The translations under genes and the position numbers were made by a program. A stretch of 64,000 nucleotides of DNA. Source: Sphagnum magellanicum (lineage: Eukaryota > Streptophyta > Sphagnopsida > Sphagnales > Sphagnaceae). This document shows positions 35,001 to 48,250 of the stretch, piece by piece (position 1 is the stretch's first letter; each line of letters begins with the position of its first letter). Below the pieces are notes generated by a model. The model saw nothing but the letters and a program-made list of their open reading frames with translations. It ran no database searches and was not told the origin of the DNA. Location of the stretch: contig CM038912.1 in assembly GCA_021904315.1 (NCBI GenBank), positions 8,953,061-9,017,060 on the forward strand. Direction: 5' to 3'.

Positions 35001-38000
35001 CTAATTTTTTTTAAAAAAATTAAAAAATAAATAATGGTTGTGATTGAATTCAAATATCAATAGTGATGTTGGCTCTATTGAAATGCAAGTGTTAGATGTA
35101 ATAGAGGATGAGGTTGGTCACAATTTTCGCAATGTTCTATTATCTTTTTTGTGATTTACATAAGCAACTTATGTTATTTTGTTTCCCCTTGCAAACCATC
35201 ATAGACATTTTTGAACTACAAATTTGCCTTGTGTGTTTTGCTTTTATGTATTGTGCAAAAATTCAGATCTAATGTGATTTGTTTTCTTCAAAAATGTGAC
35301 AAGGGTCTAAGCACAATAAAATATGCAATGAATTTATTTTGTTAAGGTTGGGTGCAAGAAAATTGAAAGTAATAACATTGAAATGTGCCTTTTCATGTCA
35401 ATGTTCTATAATTGTGAAATTATTATACATTGGATGTTTTTACATAAATGATCCATAAAATGAATTCATTATTATCCATTAACTTTCAAATTTTGCATTA
35501 TAAGGTGTAATCATGCAAATATGTACCAAAAACAACAATAACCACTACTTAATTTTGTGTTTTTAATATATTATAAACAAAAAAAAATTACAAATGGAAT
35601 TGTTTTTATGCAATTTTATTTTCAATATATTTTTGTCCATATCTTGAAATTTTGAAATCAATTTAATGAATAAACAATAACCAATAACACTTTGAAAACC
35701 ATGTAACCAACGTTTTTAAATAGTTTTTAAGCAAAAAAACATTATTACAACTTCTTGAAAAGATTTCAAAATTAAATATTTTTGGGAAAAAATTTTAAAA
35801 TATTTTCCATTAATAATATAACGAAAATTCTTAAGATGTTTAAAAAATTATAAAAACATTGCAAAATATTTTGAGAACAAACACAAATTAAGCAATCACT
35901 TAAGGGGGCAAATGTGGCTCCTATTATCCAATTTGCACCTTATATTAATAGGTTGAAAATAAGTTTTCAAAATACAAGTAGCTTTGGCAATATTTTTTTT
36001 GTAGTGATGATTTTTGCAAAATACAAATGAAGTAAGTTTTAACAAATAGAAAGTAAAATGAAATTTTGGCTTCTATTTCAAAAATGTAATCATCACAATA
36101 TCCTATCCAAACATATATAATTCAATTGAGAAATTTGTGTTAAATTATTGCCAAACTTATATTTTTCATCTTCTTTGGATTTTACATTTGATTTTTTTTT
36201 AATTTTTTAAAAAAAATTGTGAGGGAAATCTCATGAATTAATATAAGTCCATGTCTTTTTTTTGGGTAATTCCACACATTTTGGTGCTTTCATGTTTTTA
36301 TAATATGCATCTACTTGATAAGATTGGAGACACTCACTTTTGTATATATTTTACCATGCTTTCATCCACAAATAGATGTTTTTATGGGCTTTTCATTGTT
36401 AAATTAAGATTTTTTAAGGGGAAAAATCACTCAAATTTTATAATAAGTTTTAATAGGTAACCAAAGATACAAAGATCATTGAATGTTGTTGTGTTTTCAA
36501 GAAATTAAAGCCAAATTTGGCTAAATTGTGTTATGAATAGTTACAACCCCTATTATGCAACAAAATTGATTTTTTTTAAAAACAACAACAATCATGTGTT
36601 TATCTAATAATATTATTAATTGTTGCATTGAAAATCAAATAAACATAATCTCCTTGTTTTGAAAAAGAGGTAACAAAAGGTGGACCAAATTTCAAAATGT
36701 CACTCCATCTTTAAAGTTTGCTTTTAATCTCTTGTGGAAATATAACAAGTTTCCTCTTGATGTTATTGTCAATGGACTCCCTTTGCTATAAAATCACAAA
36801 ATGTATGTCCATTTATTTATTTTAATATAACAAATATGAAGGAAAATAATGAACATGATATATAACACAAATCTAACAAGTTTTTTTTCACTCACAAAAG
36901 GTTGTTCAATTGAGCTTAAATATAAATGAGGTTGACTAGCCATGATGAATTTATAATTTTCTGATTATATGAAAAAACTAAGTTTATTGGATGTCTTTTA
37001 CTTGGGTAGTTTTAATTTATGGTGCACAAGCTTACTTTTTTTGAGATAGTAATTATTGTAAACATTATACCCTACACATAAAATTAAATGCCACAAAATC
37101 CAATTATAGTTGTTTTAGGTATTTGCTTCTTTGGGGCTACACTTTTTCTTGAATGCTTAAACAAATGTATTTTCATTCGTTTTAAACATTTTAAATTTTT
37201 TTAAAATGTATTATTTGTGAACTTTTCATCTAATTTCAAGTTGTCCAATTGAAAAATGATATCAAACATTGGTTGATCCAAAAAAAATTTCATTATGGTC
37301 CATAAATTATGTGATTATGGACTATAATGTTTTTTTAAATTTGATTGATACAGTTAACTATAATATATAAATGTTTGTGCACTTTATATAATTTTTTAAA
37401 ATAATAATTTTAGGATATTCTAGCTCCTATTTTGTGTTTATTGTGAACGTGCAACCTTTAAGTTACATTTCATGCAAATTTATAGTTCTACAAATAGGGA
37501 TGGTGCCCTCTAGTGATGCCCACTCCTTGTTGATTTACTTTAAATTTGTTGTTGTGGACATTTTCCCTAAATTTTCATAGATATGTTTATTTATTTTGTA
37601 TTTTCAAGGTTTATGTAAATATTGAACACTCCTCTTTGCCATGTCTTTTGGTACTCATGATATATTCGATTTGGTTATAATTGAAATGTAATGTGTTTGA
37701 ATGTATGACCATATTTGCATATGAAGAAAAACATTGTTGTAAATTACATAAATTTGGTAGTAACCAAGAAAAGATTATGTGTACTAAAAGTGAAAGGAAA
37801 AGAAGTCCTACCTAATAATTTTAAATTTCACCTCCCCTTCTTATAATGAATTACACTTATGAAAATTAGTTTTATTAATAGGAAAACCCATTGAATGTGC
37901 CAACAAACATTTTGCCAAGTGTAAATCAACATAATAAAATTTTGAAAGTGTTCCAAAAAACATAAGTAAATTTGATATGTTGCTAGACAAACATTTATTT

Positions 38001-38394
38001 ATGTTTTATTTCTATGGGGTGAAAATGGGATAAAAGAAACCAACAAGGGCATTCAGACAATTCTTAAATAATCTTGATTAATTGAGGTGGCAACACATGA
38101 TTGGTTAAAGAGTGTTGATACAATATTAAATGACTGTGGATTGTAAACACTAATTATAAATCTAAAACATGTTAAAAGGTATTTATATTCATTGCATATC
38201 CTTCAAACTTATCCAAATGTTAGGTTGATATATTAAAAGGTCGTTATATTTACAAATATAAGAAACATTTTCAAAATGAACTTAACTTGGAAACAAGTCA
38301 AACAAGCATTGGTTATGGTAATGTTGGTTCTTTTTATCATAATTTGACCCAATGATTATAACATAACTAAAAACAAAAACCAATCAACCTCTAG
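32046..38394. other. Long AT-rich gene-poor stretch
   Basis: No recognisable gene or RNA. It contains a TA/TG-rich microsatellite at about 33280-33325 and a C-rich run at about 34172-34198. Fragments shared with 52.7-55.6 kb (for example CATGTTGAAATCTCCCAAAC at about 32867) show that a dispersed repeat is present. Confidence 0.6.
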
Positions 38395-38485
38395 TAGATT
38401 CAAAGTTTTTTTATAAATTCAATTTTGTGAAGTAGGTGGACTTTTTATCATCCACAAAAGGATTTAGCCAAATTTGGCTACATGG
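38395..38485 (+). repeat. Dispersed palindrome-bearing repeat, copy 2
   Basis: TTTTGTGAAGT...ATCATCCACAAAAGGATT is followed by the perfect 16-bp palindrome TAGCCAAATTTGGCTA. The same order occurs at 54820-54885. Confidence 0.7.
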
Positions 38486-39599
38486 CATAAAAGAAAGTAT
38501 ATTTTTATGGACCCCATTGCTAAAGCACAAAAGTAGTTTCGACAACCACATGTTGAATAATTATTTTAAATTAAAACTTGTGTTTTGACTAACTATTTTT
38601 TAGTTACAAATATTCGAATGGTGCTACATTGTAATGTATTTATTTTTGACTTGGATGAAAAAATGTTTATTTTCATCTCCAAATTATGATAATTCACATC
38701 CTCAATTGCTATCATCAAAAACTTGGTGCCTCCTTTTCATTGATCTTTTTGTTGAACTTTGCAATGTTTGCTTCATCTACAACAATTAAGTATGCTTGAT
38801 TTATTTCAAGCATATTCAATTCAATTATAACAAGCATGGTTAATCTTTGAGGCTTACAACAATTTCATGACTCATATAACATTTTTCGTTCTCTTAACTT
38901 GCATGGCAATGAATTGTGAATGAAGAAACTTATATTTGGTTTGTTGTGAATTATGACAAGGAAAGGCAAAGATTGTTGACATGCCTATTTCAACCTATTT
39001 CAAGAGAGGAACACTAGGTTGCACTAGAACATGAAATTAATTTGTTGAATGCAAATGTAGAGAAAAAAAACACAAGTTGTAATCTAGAAGTGACTTGTTG
39101 GATAACCAAGAAAATTTGTAGCAATGTTCATAGTAGACCAAGCCATCAAGTAGGGGAATATGAATATCCACATGAAGGGTTGAAGCCAACCAAATGAGGT
39201 GTTCATTACCAAAATTGGTTTCAACCACATTTATGTTTGCCTATCATAATTCCTACGAAGAAATATTATGGTAAGAAATTTGATACACATGTTTTACATT
39301 ATTTAAAGATTGTTTATAGGAATCCAAGTTGCTTTAATGTTTATGAAAAGCTTGGCAAATGAAATCCTTATGATTGATTCACACCAAGAAGAGAGTTCAA
39401 ACCCATTTATTGTCATGTTGTAAAGTTAGGTTCAACATTCCAAAAAATAATCTAACACATGGATGCACTAGAGAATTACTTTATAATTATGGATTCTATT
39501 GTTGAGATGTTTAAAAAGATGAAAGTAGTTGGGTGGCCTTTAGCAATATAGATAGTATAACCCATATTCCGCATAATAATCAAATCATTTGTTCTCGAT
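38486..39599. other. AT-rich region before the first pogo relic
   Basis: No clear coding signal until about 39600. The last few hundred bases may hold the eroded N-terminal part of the relic. Confidence 0.45.
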
Positions 39600-41291
39600 G
39601 TGTCCTATGATGCACCTAGTGGGTTCAAAGTCATAAGAGATTAGGCCTATTAATTTCAGAAAGAATATATGAATTTTGGATTTTGTAGGTTTCCACAACA
39701 TCAACTAGCAAATTACTAGTGAATTGGATGGAGCAAGGATGTTTCATGGTTGACCATGTTTCATATCTTGCAAGAGCATATAACATTCCCCCTAGACTTG
39801 TTGTAAATAGTGATCAAACTAGGATACATTTGGTACCTATAACTAAAGAATGCATGTGGAAAAACAAAGACAACAAACATGTTCATGTACTTGGAGTTGA
39901 AAATAAGAAGCAAATCATTATAGTGATTTCCTCATCTACAAATGGAATTTATTTACATTTGTGATTATTTATATAGGAACTACATTGAAGACATTACCAC
40001 CAAATACTTAATGCAAAGTAACATGCATTACAAATGGGTGGGACTTTGCCTCCAATGGAAACCATTTGTCCAATTTGCAAACTATTAAAAAATATGTGGG
40101 GAAAATGATTTACATTATTTCAAATATTAGATCTAGGAATTGAAGTTGCAAAAACATCATAAAATGATGTGGTTGCTCAATTGTTGGGCTATCAACAAAA
40201 GTAAAGAATTTTTCAAATGGATGAAAAATAATAATTCTAACATTTTGCTAGTTTTTATACTTGCCAATTACACAAGTGCTTTGCAACCAATTAATGTGAT
40301 TTTGCAATGCCCAATCAAACATGCATTCAAAATGGTTTTCAATATGGGAATATCGAGTTATACTAACCCCTTTTATATAGTCACATTATTCAAATATACT
40401 TGTAATTGTGTATGGAAAAATGCAAATACATTCCAAAAATAATTAAAATGATTTAAACCTTTATGGAATTTGTAATATATATTTCACACGTGATTCACAT
40501 ACTTTGAACCACGTGAAGAGTTTGCAAATTTCATTTCACAAATGGGTTTTTTATAAGGGCATTGGATGTCACAAGTATGTGATAAATTGAAATTTTAACA
40601 AACAATCATTTTGAAGTGAAAGGTGACAACCATTATGAATTGACCAATGCACAAAATCCATTTCAAACACTTATTTGGACGATTCATGAAACCAAATACC
40701 TAGTGTGATTTAAAATGATAAACATGTATTACTATATATACCATAAATATACCCTTGGTTCTTTGAATTCAATTTTTTTTTCAAATAATATTATATAACA
40801 TTACCTTTGTGAAACTAATAATCCTAAAACATAAACATTAAAAATTAGACCCCAAATGAAATGCGCCACATATTGGGAGGTATATTTTATAACATTAAGC
40901 CCCAAAAAACCTAAAAAAAGGTCATTGTAGCTTACTTTTACCCCACACTTGGATAGTGATAAAAAACAAGTTGACAACAAAATAAATCCAAAAGTTGGTT
41001 TTAAATGAATAATTTGAAACCTTGAATCTATGAATGGTTGTTCATATTTGGTCAAAGGTGAAAGATAAGAAACTCATGATATTGAAATTGTGGGAAAACA
41101 ACATATTGATGAAGGCTTGGGAAGCAAACTTCCAAATGGTTGCCATGGAAAAAAATACAACAGAACCAATGTTTATTTTAATAGTTGACATTAAAGATAA
41201 TGTAGATATTGAAGTTCAATTTGACCGCATAATAAACACTTCAACTATCATGGAACAATGTTTGCAAGACACATTAGTACCAACACACTAG
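39600..41291 (+). pseudogene. Decayed pogo-like (Tc1/mariner superfamily) transposase, relic 1
   Basis: The frame at 39719-39964 reads LVVNSDQTRIHLVP, then KHVHVLGVENKKQIIIVISS. This is the DDE_1-type signature of pogo/jerky transposases around the first catalytic Asp (in SDQT). After frame changes, 40140-40442 carries FILANYTSALQPINVILQ, equivalent to the family's ANCTSxLQPxDV block with the Asp replaced by Asn. 41034-41291 may be the C-terminal part (LMKAWEANFQMVAME). Stops and frameshifts interrupt it, so it is inactive. I did not find its terminal repeats. Confidence 0.7.
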
Positions 41292-44200
41292 TAACAAAAG
41301 ATCTAGCTAGATTTGGGAAGAAAACATATAAAAACTTTGTGTGTGATTTCACAAATTGTGAGCATGCAACACAAACATCAATTTATTATATGAATTTTCA
41401 ACAATCCAATCTCCCATGCCCTTGTTAGTAAACTGACATTATCCAAATGACTTTGATTAATTGTATTCACTATTTTAGGATCAAAGAAGTTTGCATTTGA
41501 TATTGTTTTACTATATAAACATGAATCATTTACCTTCATTTTCTTGCATTAAATATTCAAAGATTGCTTGTATGCTAATTAATGTTTAAAGTTCTCTTGA
41601 TGTGCAAGGCCACTCAAACTCTTCAAGTATTGGGAGCCACTTGGATGTTTTTAGTGCCTTGAGTAAGTCACTTTGTGGTTTCATGTGCAAAGTCATTTGG
41701 ATTCCTCAAGTTATTTGCTTCAAGTTTTGTTTCAAGTGCCACATTTCTTGGGATTTTGATAATCCACCTTACACTTACACATGATCAATCATAAGCATCA
41801 AATACTATTCCTATTTTCAATGAATTGTTTTAGACCTCTATGAACTTAAACCTCCAAAACAAAATTTCCATGAATTAGATTTTTTTCCAAAATGTATCAT
41901 TGCCTTTTTCTTTACAATGCACACCATCATGAAATAATGGAGGCAAATATACTTTTTATTGACAAATGAAAAACAAATAAATCTTGCAATTTTTAGCACT
42001 TTAATGGTGTTTAAGCATAATGATGGGGACACATTGCAATGGACATTAAATTCATTAAAAATAACCTAGATTTCATACCTCCCATGTTTTCCACCTCTTC
42101 CACAAGCCACAAAACCATTGTTGTTTTTTTTTAAAAAAATTCACCATTATTTTGATTTTAAGGTTTCCACAAAATTCAACTATGAGTGACTAGTGTACTA
42201 GCTTGCCATCTAATCCTTGCACAAAAGATCACGCAACATCACAAGACACTCATGAAATTATGAATTCAACAAAAACAAAAACAACTTATAGTGGATTCAA
42301 CAACAACAACAATAATACATAATGTAAACCATGAGTTTTAGCAACTTAACCAACAAGGAAAAGGTTGATGGACAAAAAATAAATAACACAACAAATGGAA
42401 AGACTTGAGGGTAGGGACTTCCTTCTATCAACTTACCATCATGTTGTAATTACCACCCTATAACAATTACCATCCTCTATAGATTTGAAAAAAATCGACA
42501 ACCACTTGTAGACCTTTTGGAGTTATTGCCTACCATCTACAATGCCTACAAACCCTTTATGGCTATTACCTACCATTTGTAAGAACTTCAAACCCTTTGT
42601 GGTTGTTGCCTATAGTCTATAACACCTTTAAACCATTTGTGGTTGCTGCCTACCATCTATAGTGCATGTAAACACTTTGTGGTTGTTGCTTACCATCTAT
42701 GGCAACGTTACCGTCCCTTCATACCTTAAATCCCATGTCTACCTCTTTGTTGATGCCTTCCAGTGATAGTTACTGTTTTGTGGTAAAAGGTATTCCTATT
42801 CCAAATATTACCATAGAAAGTGGAAACGTATGGAAGAAGTGAAAAATAAACGAACACAACAAAAAACTCTATGTAATATTAATGTGAACTATTTTCTCCT
42901 CTCTTTGCATATTCTAAGTAAAACCAAACACCAACAAAAAGCCATGAAGGTCCATTAATCATTTTCCATTACAATAATGAAAGTACAACTTGTTTCCATA
43001 TCTTCGTCCTTTTTTTTCAATGTCACATACACACTTATTCCCCAAGAAAACTTTCCTAACCACATCCAATCTAGAATCGTAATCTTAAAAATACCCTGAT
43101 GGAATGATCCACAATCCTTTTTTATGCTCATCATAATCCCCTTTCTCCCATACCACATAAGGTCCATATGTTTTCCATGAAAATAAGCCCTCTTCATCCT
43201 TATCCTAATCCCTCCACACATTTCATTAGTTGGTTGGATAACCAATCATTATCCTTCTTATAAATCCCCACGTGATTGATGGATTACCACCAACCATTAA
43301 TCTAACTAATCCCATTAACTTCATCCTTTGGTAAAAAGCAGTAGGTTACTACCATTAGTAACCCTTCAAATACTAGGATGCCTATGGCACTAATTAGCTT
43401 AGGAATTTCTACCCTTAAAACATAACATGAATGAAGAACCTAATAATGAAATTTGTGTTCCATTTGTTCAAACACAATGTTACAAGCGTGGATTTGATTT
43501 TTTTCCTTAAATAATGAAGGCATATAGCTTTTCCACAATTCCTTATGGTGTAGTAGAGAACCTTGAGCAATAACATGTGATAACACCAATTCTTTATCTT
43601 CATGGTGTATGAACCCATGGATCATGTTGGCCATGACAAAAACATACTACAATAATCATGGTGTTTAGGTGCCCACGGTTAACAAATGATCTATCAACTA
43701 CTACAACTTCATCCCCAAAAATAATTTTTGAGCCTTTGCATTTGTTGAATGAAGAACCAAGTTCAACATAATAGTTTATGGGTTTCCACAAATTTCAACT
43801 ATGAATGACCAATTATTTTTGGATTTCTGGCATTATTTCAAGATATTTATTAAATTTTTAAAAAATATAATTCATGTTGTCAAAGTTGCCCATGTATTAT
43901 GGTATATTCTAGCAACATGCTAAAAACTATTATCTAAATTTGGCAATTTATTTATTTTTTGTTTCTTCAAAATATGGCAACTTTGGGCCATGTTTTTCCA
44001 TAAAAACTTTTAGTAGATTTGTAGCCCTTTTATTTTTGGAAAAAAGTGGTGAAATTTTGCCCAAAAAAATTGTTGAACACCTTGGATTATAAAAACATAA
44101 TCTACAATACTATAACATCATTTAAATGAAACTTGAAATTAATTACATTAACTTTGACTATTGATGTGTATTGGCAATGATTAAATTAATTTTATAATTA

Positions 44201-47200
44201 CAATTAGCCATTCTAAGCTTTTTTTGTTCTTTCCTTTTTTTTATTAGTTTCTATAAAATAATTAATCTTGTGCAAGATTCTTACAAATAGATTTTATAAT
44301 GGAACTACAAGCTAGACCCCTAAACATAATGAATGAATACACATCAAGTTTCGTTAATTGATTATACATTCAACACATGCATATAAAAGAAAAAAATCCT
44401 TTGCACTAAATTTAACTCCAAGGCACATCATGATGATTCAAGTTACTTTGTCATCCCAAAAGCCCTCCACCTCTCCTTCCCAATTTTCAATATTAAATAA
44501 AATTTTACACCTTTGAACAAACATCTACATCCAGGTTTACCTACCAACTTTCGAACTTCCTTATTATCTTCAAGTTTAAAGGGTGGTGGTAGCACACCTT
44601 TTCCTATAGAAATGGTGATTATTCCATTAATTTTTACACCCCAAGTATCTCGTCCTATAAACATGTTAATTATTTTTTTGCAAATGCTTCATCTAATTGC
44701 ACTAAATCTTATCTACTCTAGCAATAATGATTCCAAATGGTGGGAAAACTCAATGTGCTTTCTCACATGAACCGCATAAAAATACCTAACCTAGATGGAA
44801 CAATTGTATGGTGGATTAGATTGCATGAAAATCTCACACAAGAATGAAGGTAGAGGCTTAGTGATAAACCAAATTCTTACATCACAAACTTACTAAGCTT
44901 CATAGTTTCGTACAAATGCCATGTGAAATCTAGTTTTTATAGGTTTGTACAAAAATCACATGAATTATATGTTATGATTAATATGAATGATATTTGTACA
45001 TATTTAATATCTTAAGTATTCATACAAATGAAACTTTTTTTTTAATGACATATGTTCATGTTCATGTTTAATACATAAAAATCACATAGTTTTATGCAAA
45101 ATTACATCACGATAATTGCAGGAATTTAGTTAAAATGTAAATCGTATGTACTTCACATTAAAACATCATAAATGAAAAATTTGTGTCATTTTTACACTTT
45201 GAACCCCATGGATTTGTGTGGACATATTTATTACAAATTTCACATAGATTCTATTGATTTTTTTGTGATATTAAAAGTTTGTAATGTAATTATTTCAAAA
45301 GATATGTTCATTTTCATATAATTTCCATTTATCTTAATGATGGTGCACATTTGGTAGAAAGAAAGGATGTTGGAAAAAAACAAGGATTGTCCACTCTCAA
45401 AGTTTGAGTGCTTTGAACATGTAAAAACATTTGTTATTTGTGTCAAGTTTTTAGCATATAAACTTTGCAATTAATGGAAAATATTCCAAAAAAAAATAAC
45501 AATCCAAATTATTATGTTTCCCTTGTGATTTTTCAAACATACCAAGATGTAGTTTTAAGGAGTGTCCATTCATGTGCATGGTTCCTTTGACTATGATTTT
45601 ACCCACTTAGAACTTTTTTAGCTCCAAGTACCTATTAAAAGCGGCACAAGCTTGTGAAGACCACTTGGCCATATACTTATATTTTGTTATCTAGTTTTGG
45701 AAATTGGGTTCTTACATTGACATATTAGAGAAATCCATAAAGTCACCCTATCTTTGGGCCTCCTCTCACCCCCAAACCCCTCTTCCAATGGTATCCACAA
45801 AGTAAGGAATTTTTATTAAATCTAGGTATGAAATGTTGAAACTTGACATTCAATGCATAAGGTTTAAAAATAATTATAATAGTTGTACAAGTAGGAGTAG
45901 TGAAAATACATGTAGCAATAGTTGAGGTGCTCAAAACAAATGAAAGATAAGATGAAATTCAATTCACCACAAAAATTGATCGTTTTTTGAGTTTCACCCT
46001 TCATTGAATGCTAATGTATTTTTTTGCAATTTTTTTTTAATCTTGCCCTATTTATGACCAAACTTAGGGTTTTAATGTTGTGTTTTCCTTACTTTACAAA
46101 TAACTATATTGTTGCAATGATTTGCACTTCATTTTATTTTCATTTGTTGTATTTATAAATTTATATTTCTAAGTACCTACTTGCATACCTTTGTCATACT
46201 TTGTATAGTGTTTGAACATGGTAATTAACAAACAAATAAAGATGATTGATTTTATGTTGAATTGAGCGAATAAGAAAAAGAGATTTGTTGTAACTTAAGA
46301 GGTACAAGAACTTTTGAAGGAGCTCCAATTGCAAGTTCAAGAAAAAGGAAACAACTACCAAGCCTTTCAAGTGACCAATTGGAAGGTTGTGAAAACAACT
46401 ACAAGCAATTTGGTTTTAAAACAAGAATTCAAAAAAGAAAGCAACAAAAATGTATATAATTCTAAATCAACAAAGAGAAGGAAATGAAGTATTTGCACAA
46501 ACTAGTTTGCACCACATCTTTGGCCTCCAATCTTTTAGTTATGAAAATCACCATAATCTCACTAATGTGCTTCATTATGAAAGCAAAGAGAAATTAGTGG
46601 TCCATATGGGGTGTGATCAAAATAAAATAAACCAAAATGTTACCTTCATAATCTACTTGTCAAGCTAACAAAAAGTAGGATCAAACTCATTGTAAAATTA
46701 TTATACATTCAATGTTTTTATGTGACTAATAAAAAAAAACTTCTTCACTATTTTCATTTAAAAAAAAATTCACATTGGAAAAATGGGTTGAAAATATATT
46801 TTTATAAATGCAAGTAGCTTTCAAAGTCTACTTTTGCAATGTAACATTTGTTTCAAGAATGTGACAAATATGTTTCAACATGGAGCAAGTAAGTTTTTTC
46901 TTAAGTTCCTTACTTGAATATACAATGATCTTTAAGATCTTAATTTATATTATATCTATTTCATTAAATTTTATAACAAAAAGAAAAAAATTAAACACCA
47001 CATTGATTAATCATTTTCAGAAGTAATTGTTCCCTATTTTTATTGTTATAAAGTTCTTCAAAATTTGCATTCAATTTATTAAGACTCAATGGAACACACA
47101 ATGCATTTGTAATCAAAGTTAAATAAAATTTGAATTTAATTTTTCATATTCATGTCAAAAACTATTTCTGCTTTTTATTTTCTTTTGTTTGCCAACTTTG

Positions 47201-47539
47201 TTGGTATACTTTACCATGTTTTCACCTTATAATAAGTTCATGAATAGAAGGATCCTCTATGAATGTTTCATTCCAAGAGGGGAAATAATACCATAATTAA
47301 GATGATATAAAAACATGGACAACTTTAAATGTTATATAATACATTTTTCAATATTAAAGACAAAACCAAAATTGAAGGATGAACTCATTAACATGTTCAA
47401 ATCGTTTTCCAAACAATGTATGTTTGCACATATTATACAACTAATCATTTGAGGGATTTTTGAGAATATAAAACTTGAACTCCAAAAAAGATTGTGTAAG
47501 GTGTGGACAATTCAAAATGATTTTAGAATGCACATGAGA
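41292..47539. other. AT-rich gene-poor stretch
   Basis: Short open frames (for example 42955-43245, 43440-43791 minus, 46450-46668) show no motif I recognise. Frames near 46250-46670 could be the eroded N-terminal part of the second pogo relic. Confidence 0.5.
42490..42720. repeat. ~56-bp tandem repeat
   Basis: About four to five degenerate units containing CCTTTGTGGTTGTTGCCTACC and ATCTATARTGC-like words. Confidence 0.8.
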
Positions 47540-48250
47540 TTTTGTGAATAATTTCATCAGTTGGTCTTATTGGGTAACTATTGTAGTACTAAGGAAATTA
47601 CCACCAACATGGGAACAAGAGGGCACAACCATGGCACATACAGTTGCTTACCTTGTCAAAATGTACAACATTCTTACATGCCTAGTTGTTAACACAATTC
47701 AAATTGAAGTTCACCTTGTACCCATTAAAAGATGTTGAACATGGGAGACAAAATGAAACAAGCATGTTCAAGTTTTAGGGATAGAAAACAAGAGACAAAT
47801 CACAATAGTCATTTCATCTTCAATGAATGGGTCACTATTACCTTTGTAAGTTGTGTTCCAAGGGGTGACAAATTGTACATTCCCACCTATGAACGAGGGA
47901 AAAAAACATTGCATTTAGGAATTTGTTGAACACATCCTTGTACCTTATTAAAGAGCTAAAGTGAAAAAACTTGCCTTGCTATAACACCAAAAGATGGTTT
48001 GACTTATTGATTACTTGTAAGTTCACAAGAACAAATATATTTTTCAATTGGATGAAATTGAAATTTATAAATGCATGTGTGTCATTATCATCTTAGGAAT
48101 TTTACCAACACATTTCAACCAATTAATGTTATCATCCAATGTCTATTCAAGCATGCATTTAAAAAGGAATCTTATTTTTGGACTTGTTCAACAATCAAAA
48201 CCCAACTTTAAAAAGGTCAAAACCTTAAAGTTGACTTTTGGATGTTAATT
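47540..48250 (+). pseudogene. Decayed pogo-like transposase, relic 2
   Basis: KLPPTWEQEGTTMAHTVAYL followed by LVVNTIQIEVHLVPI is the same region as relic 1, with the first catalytic Asp lost. After frame changes, a degraded version of the QVLGIENKRQITIVIS block and then LPTHFNQLMLSSNVYSSMHL (the last catalytic block) can be followed. It is clearly the same family as relic 1 but independently decayed. Confidence 0.6.
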
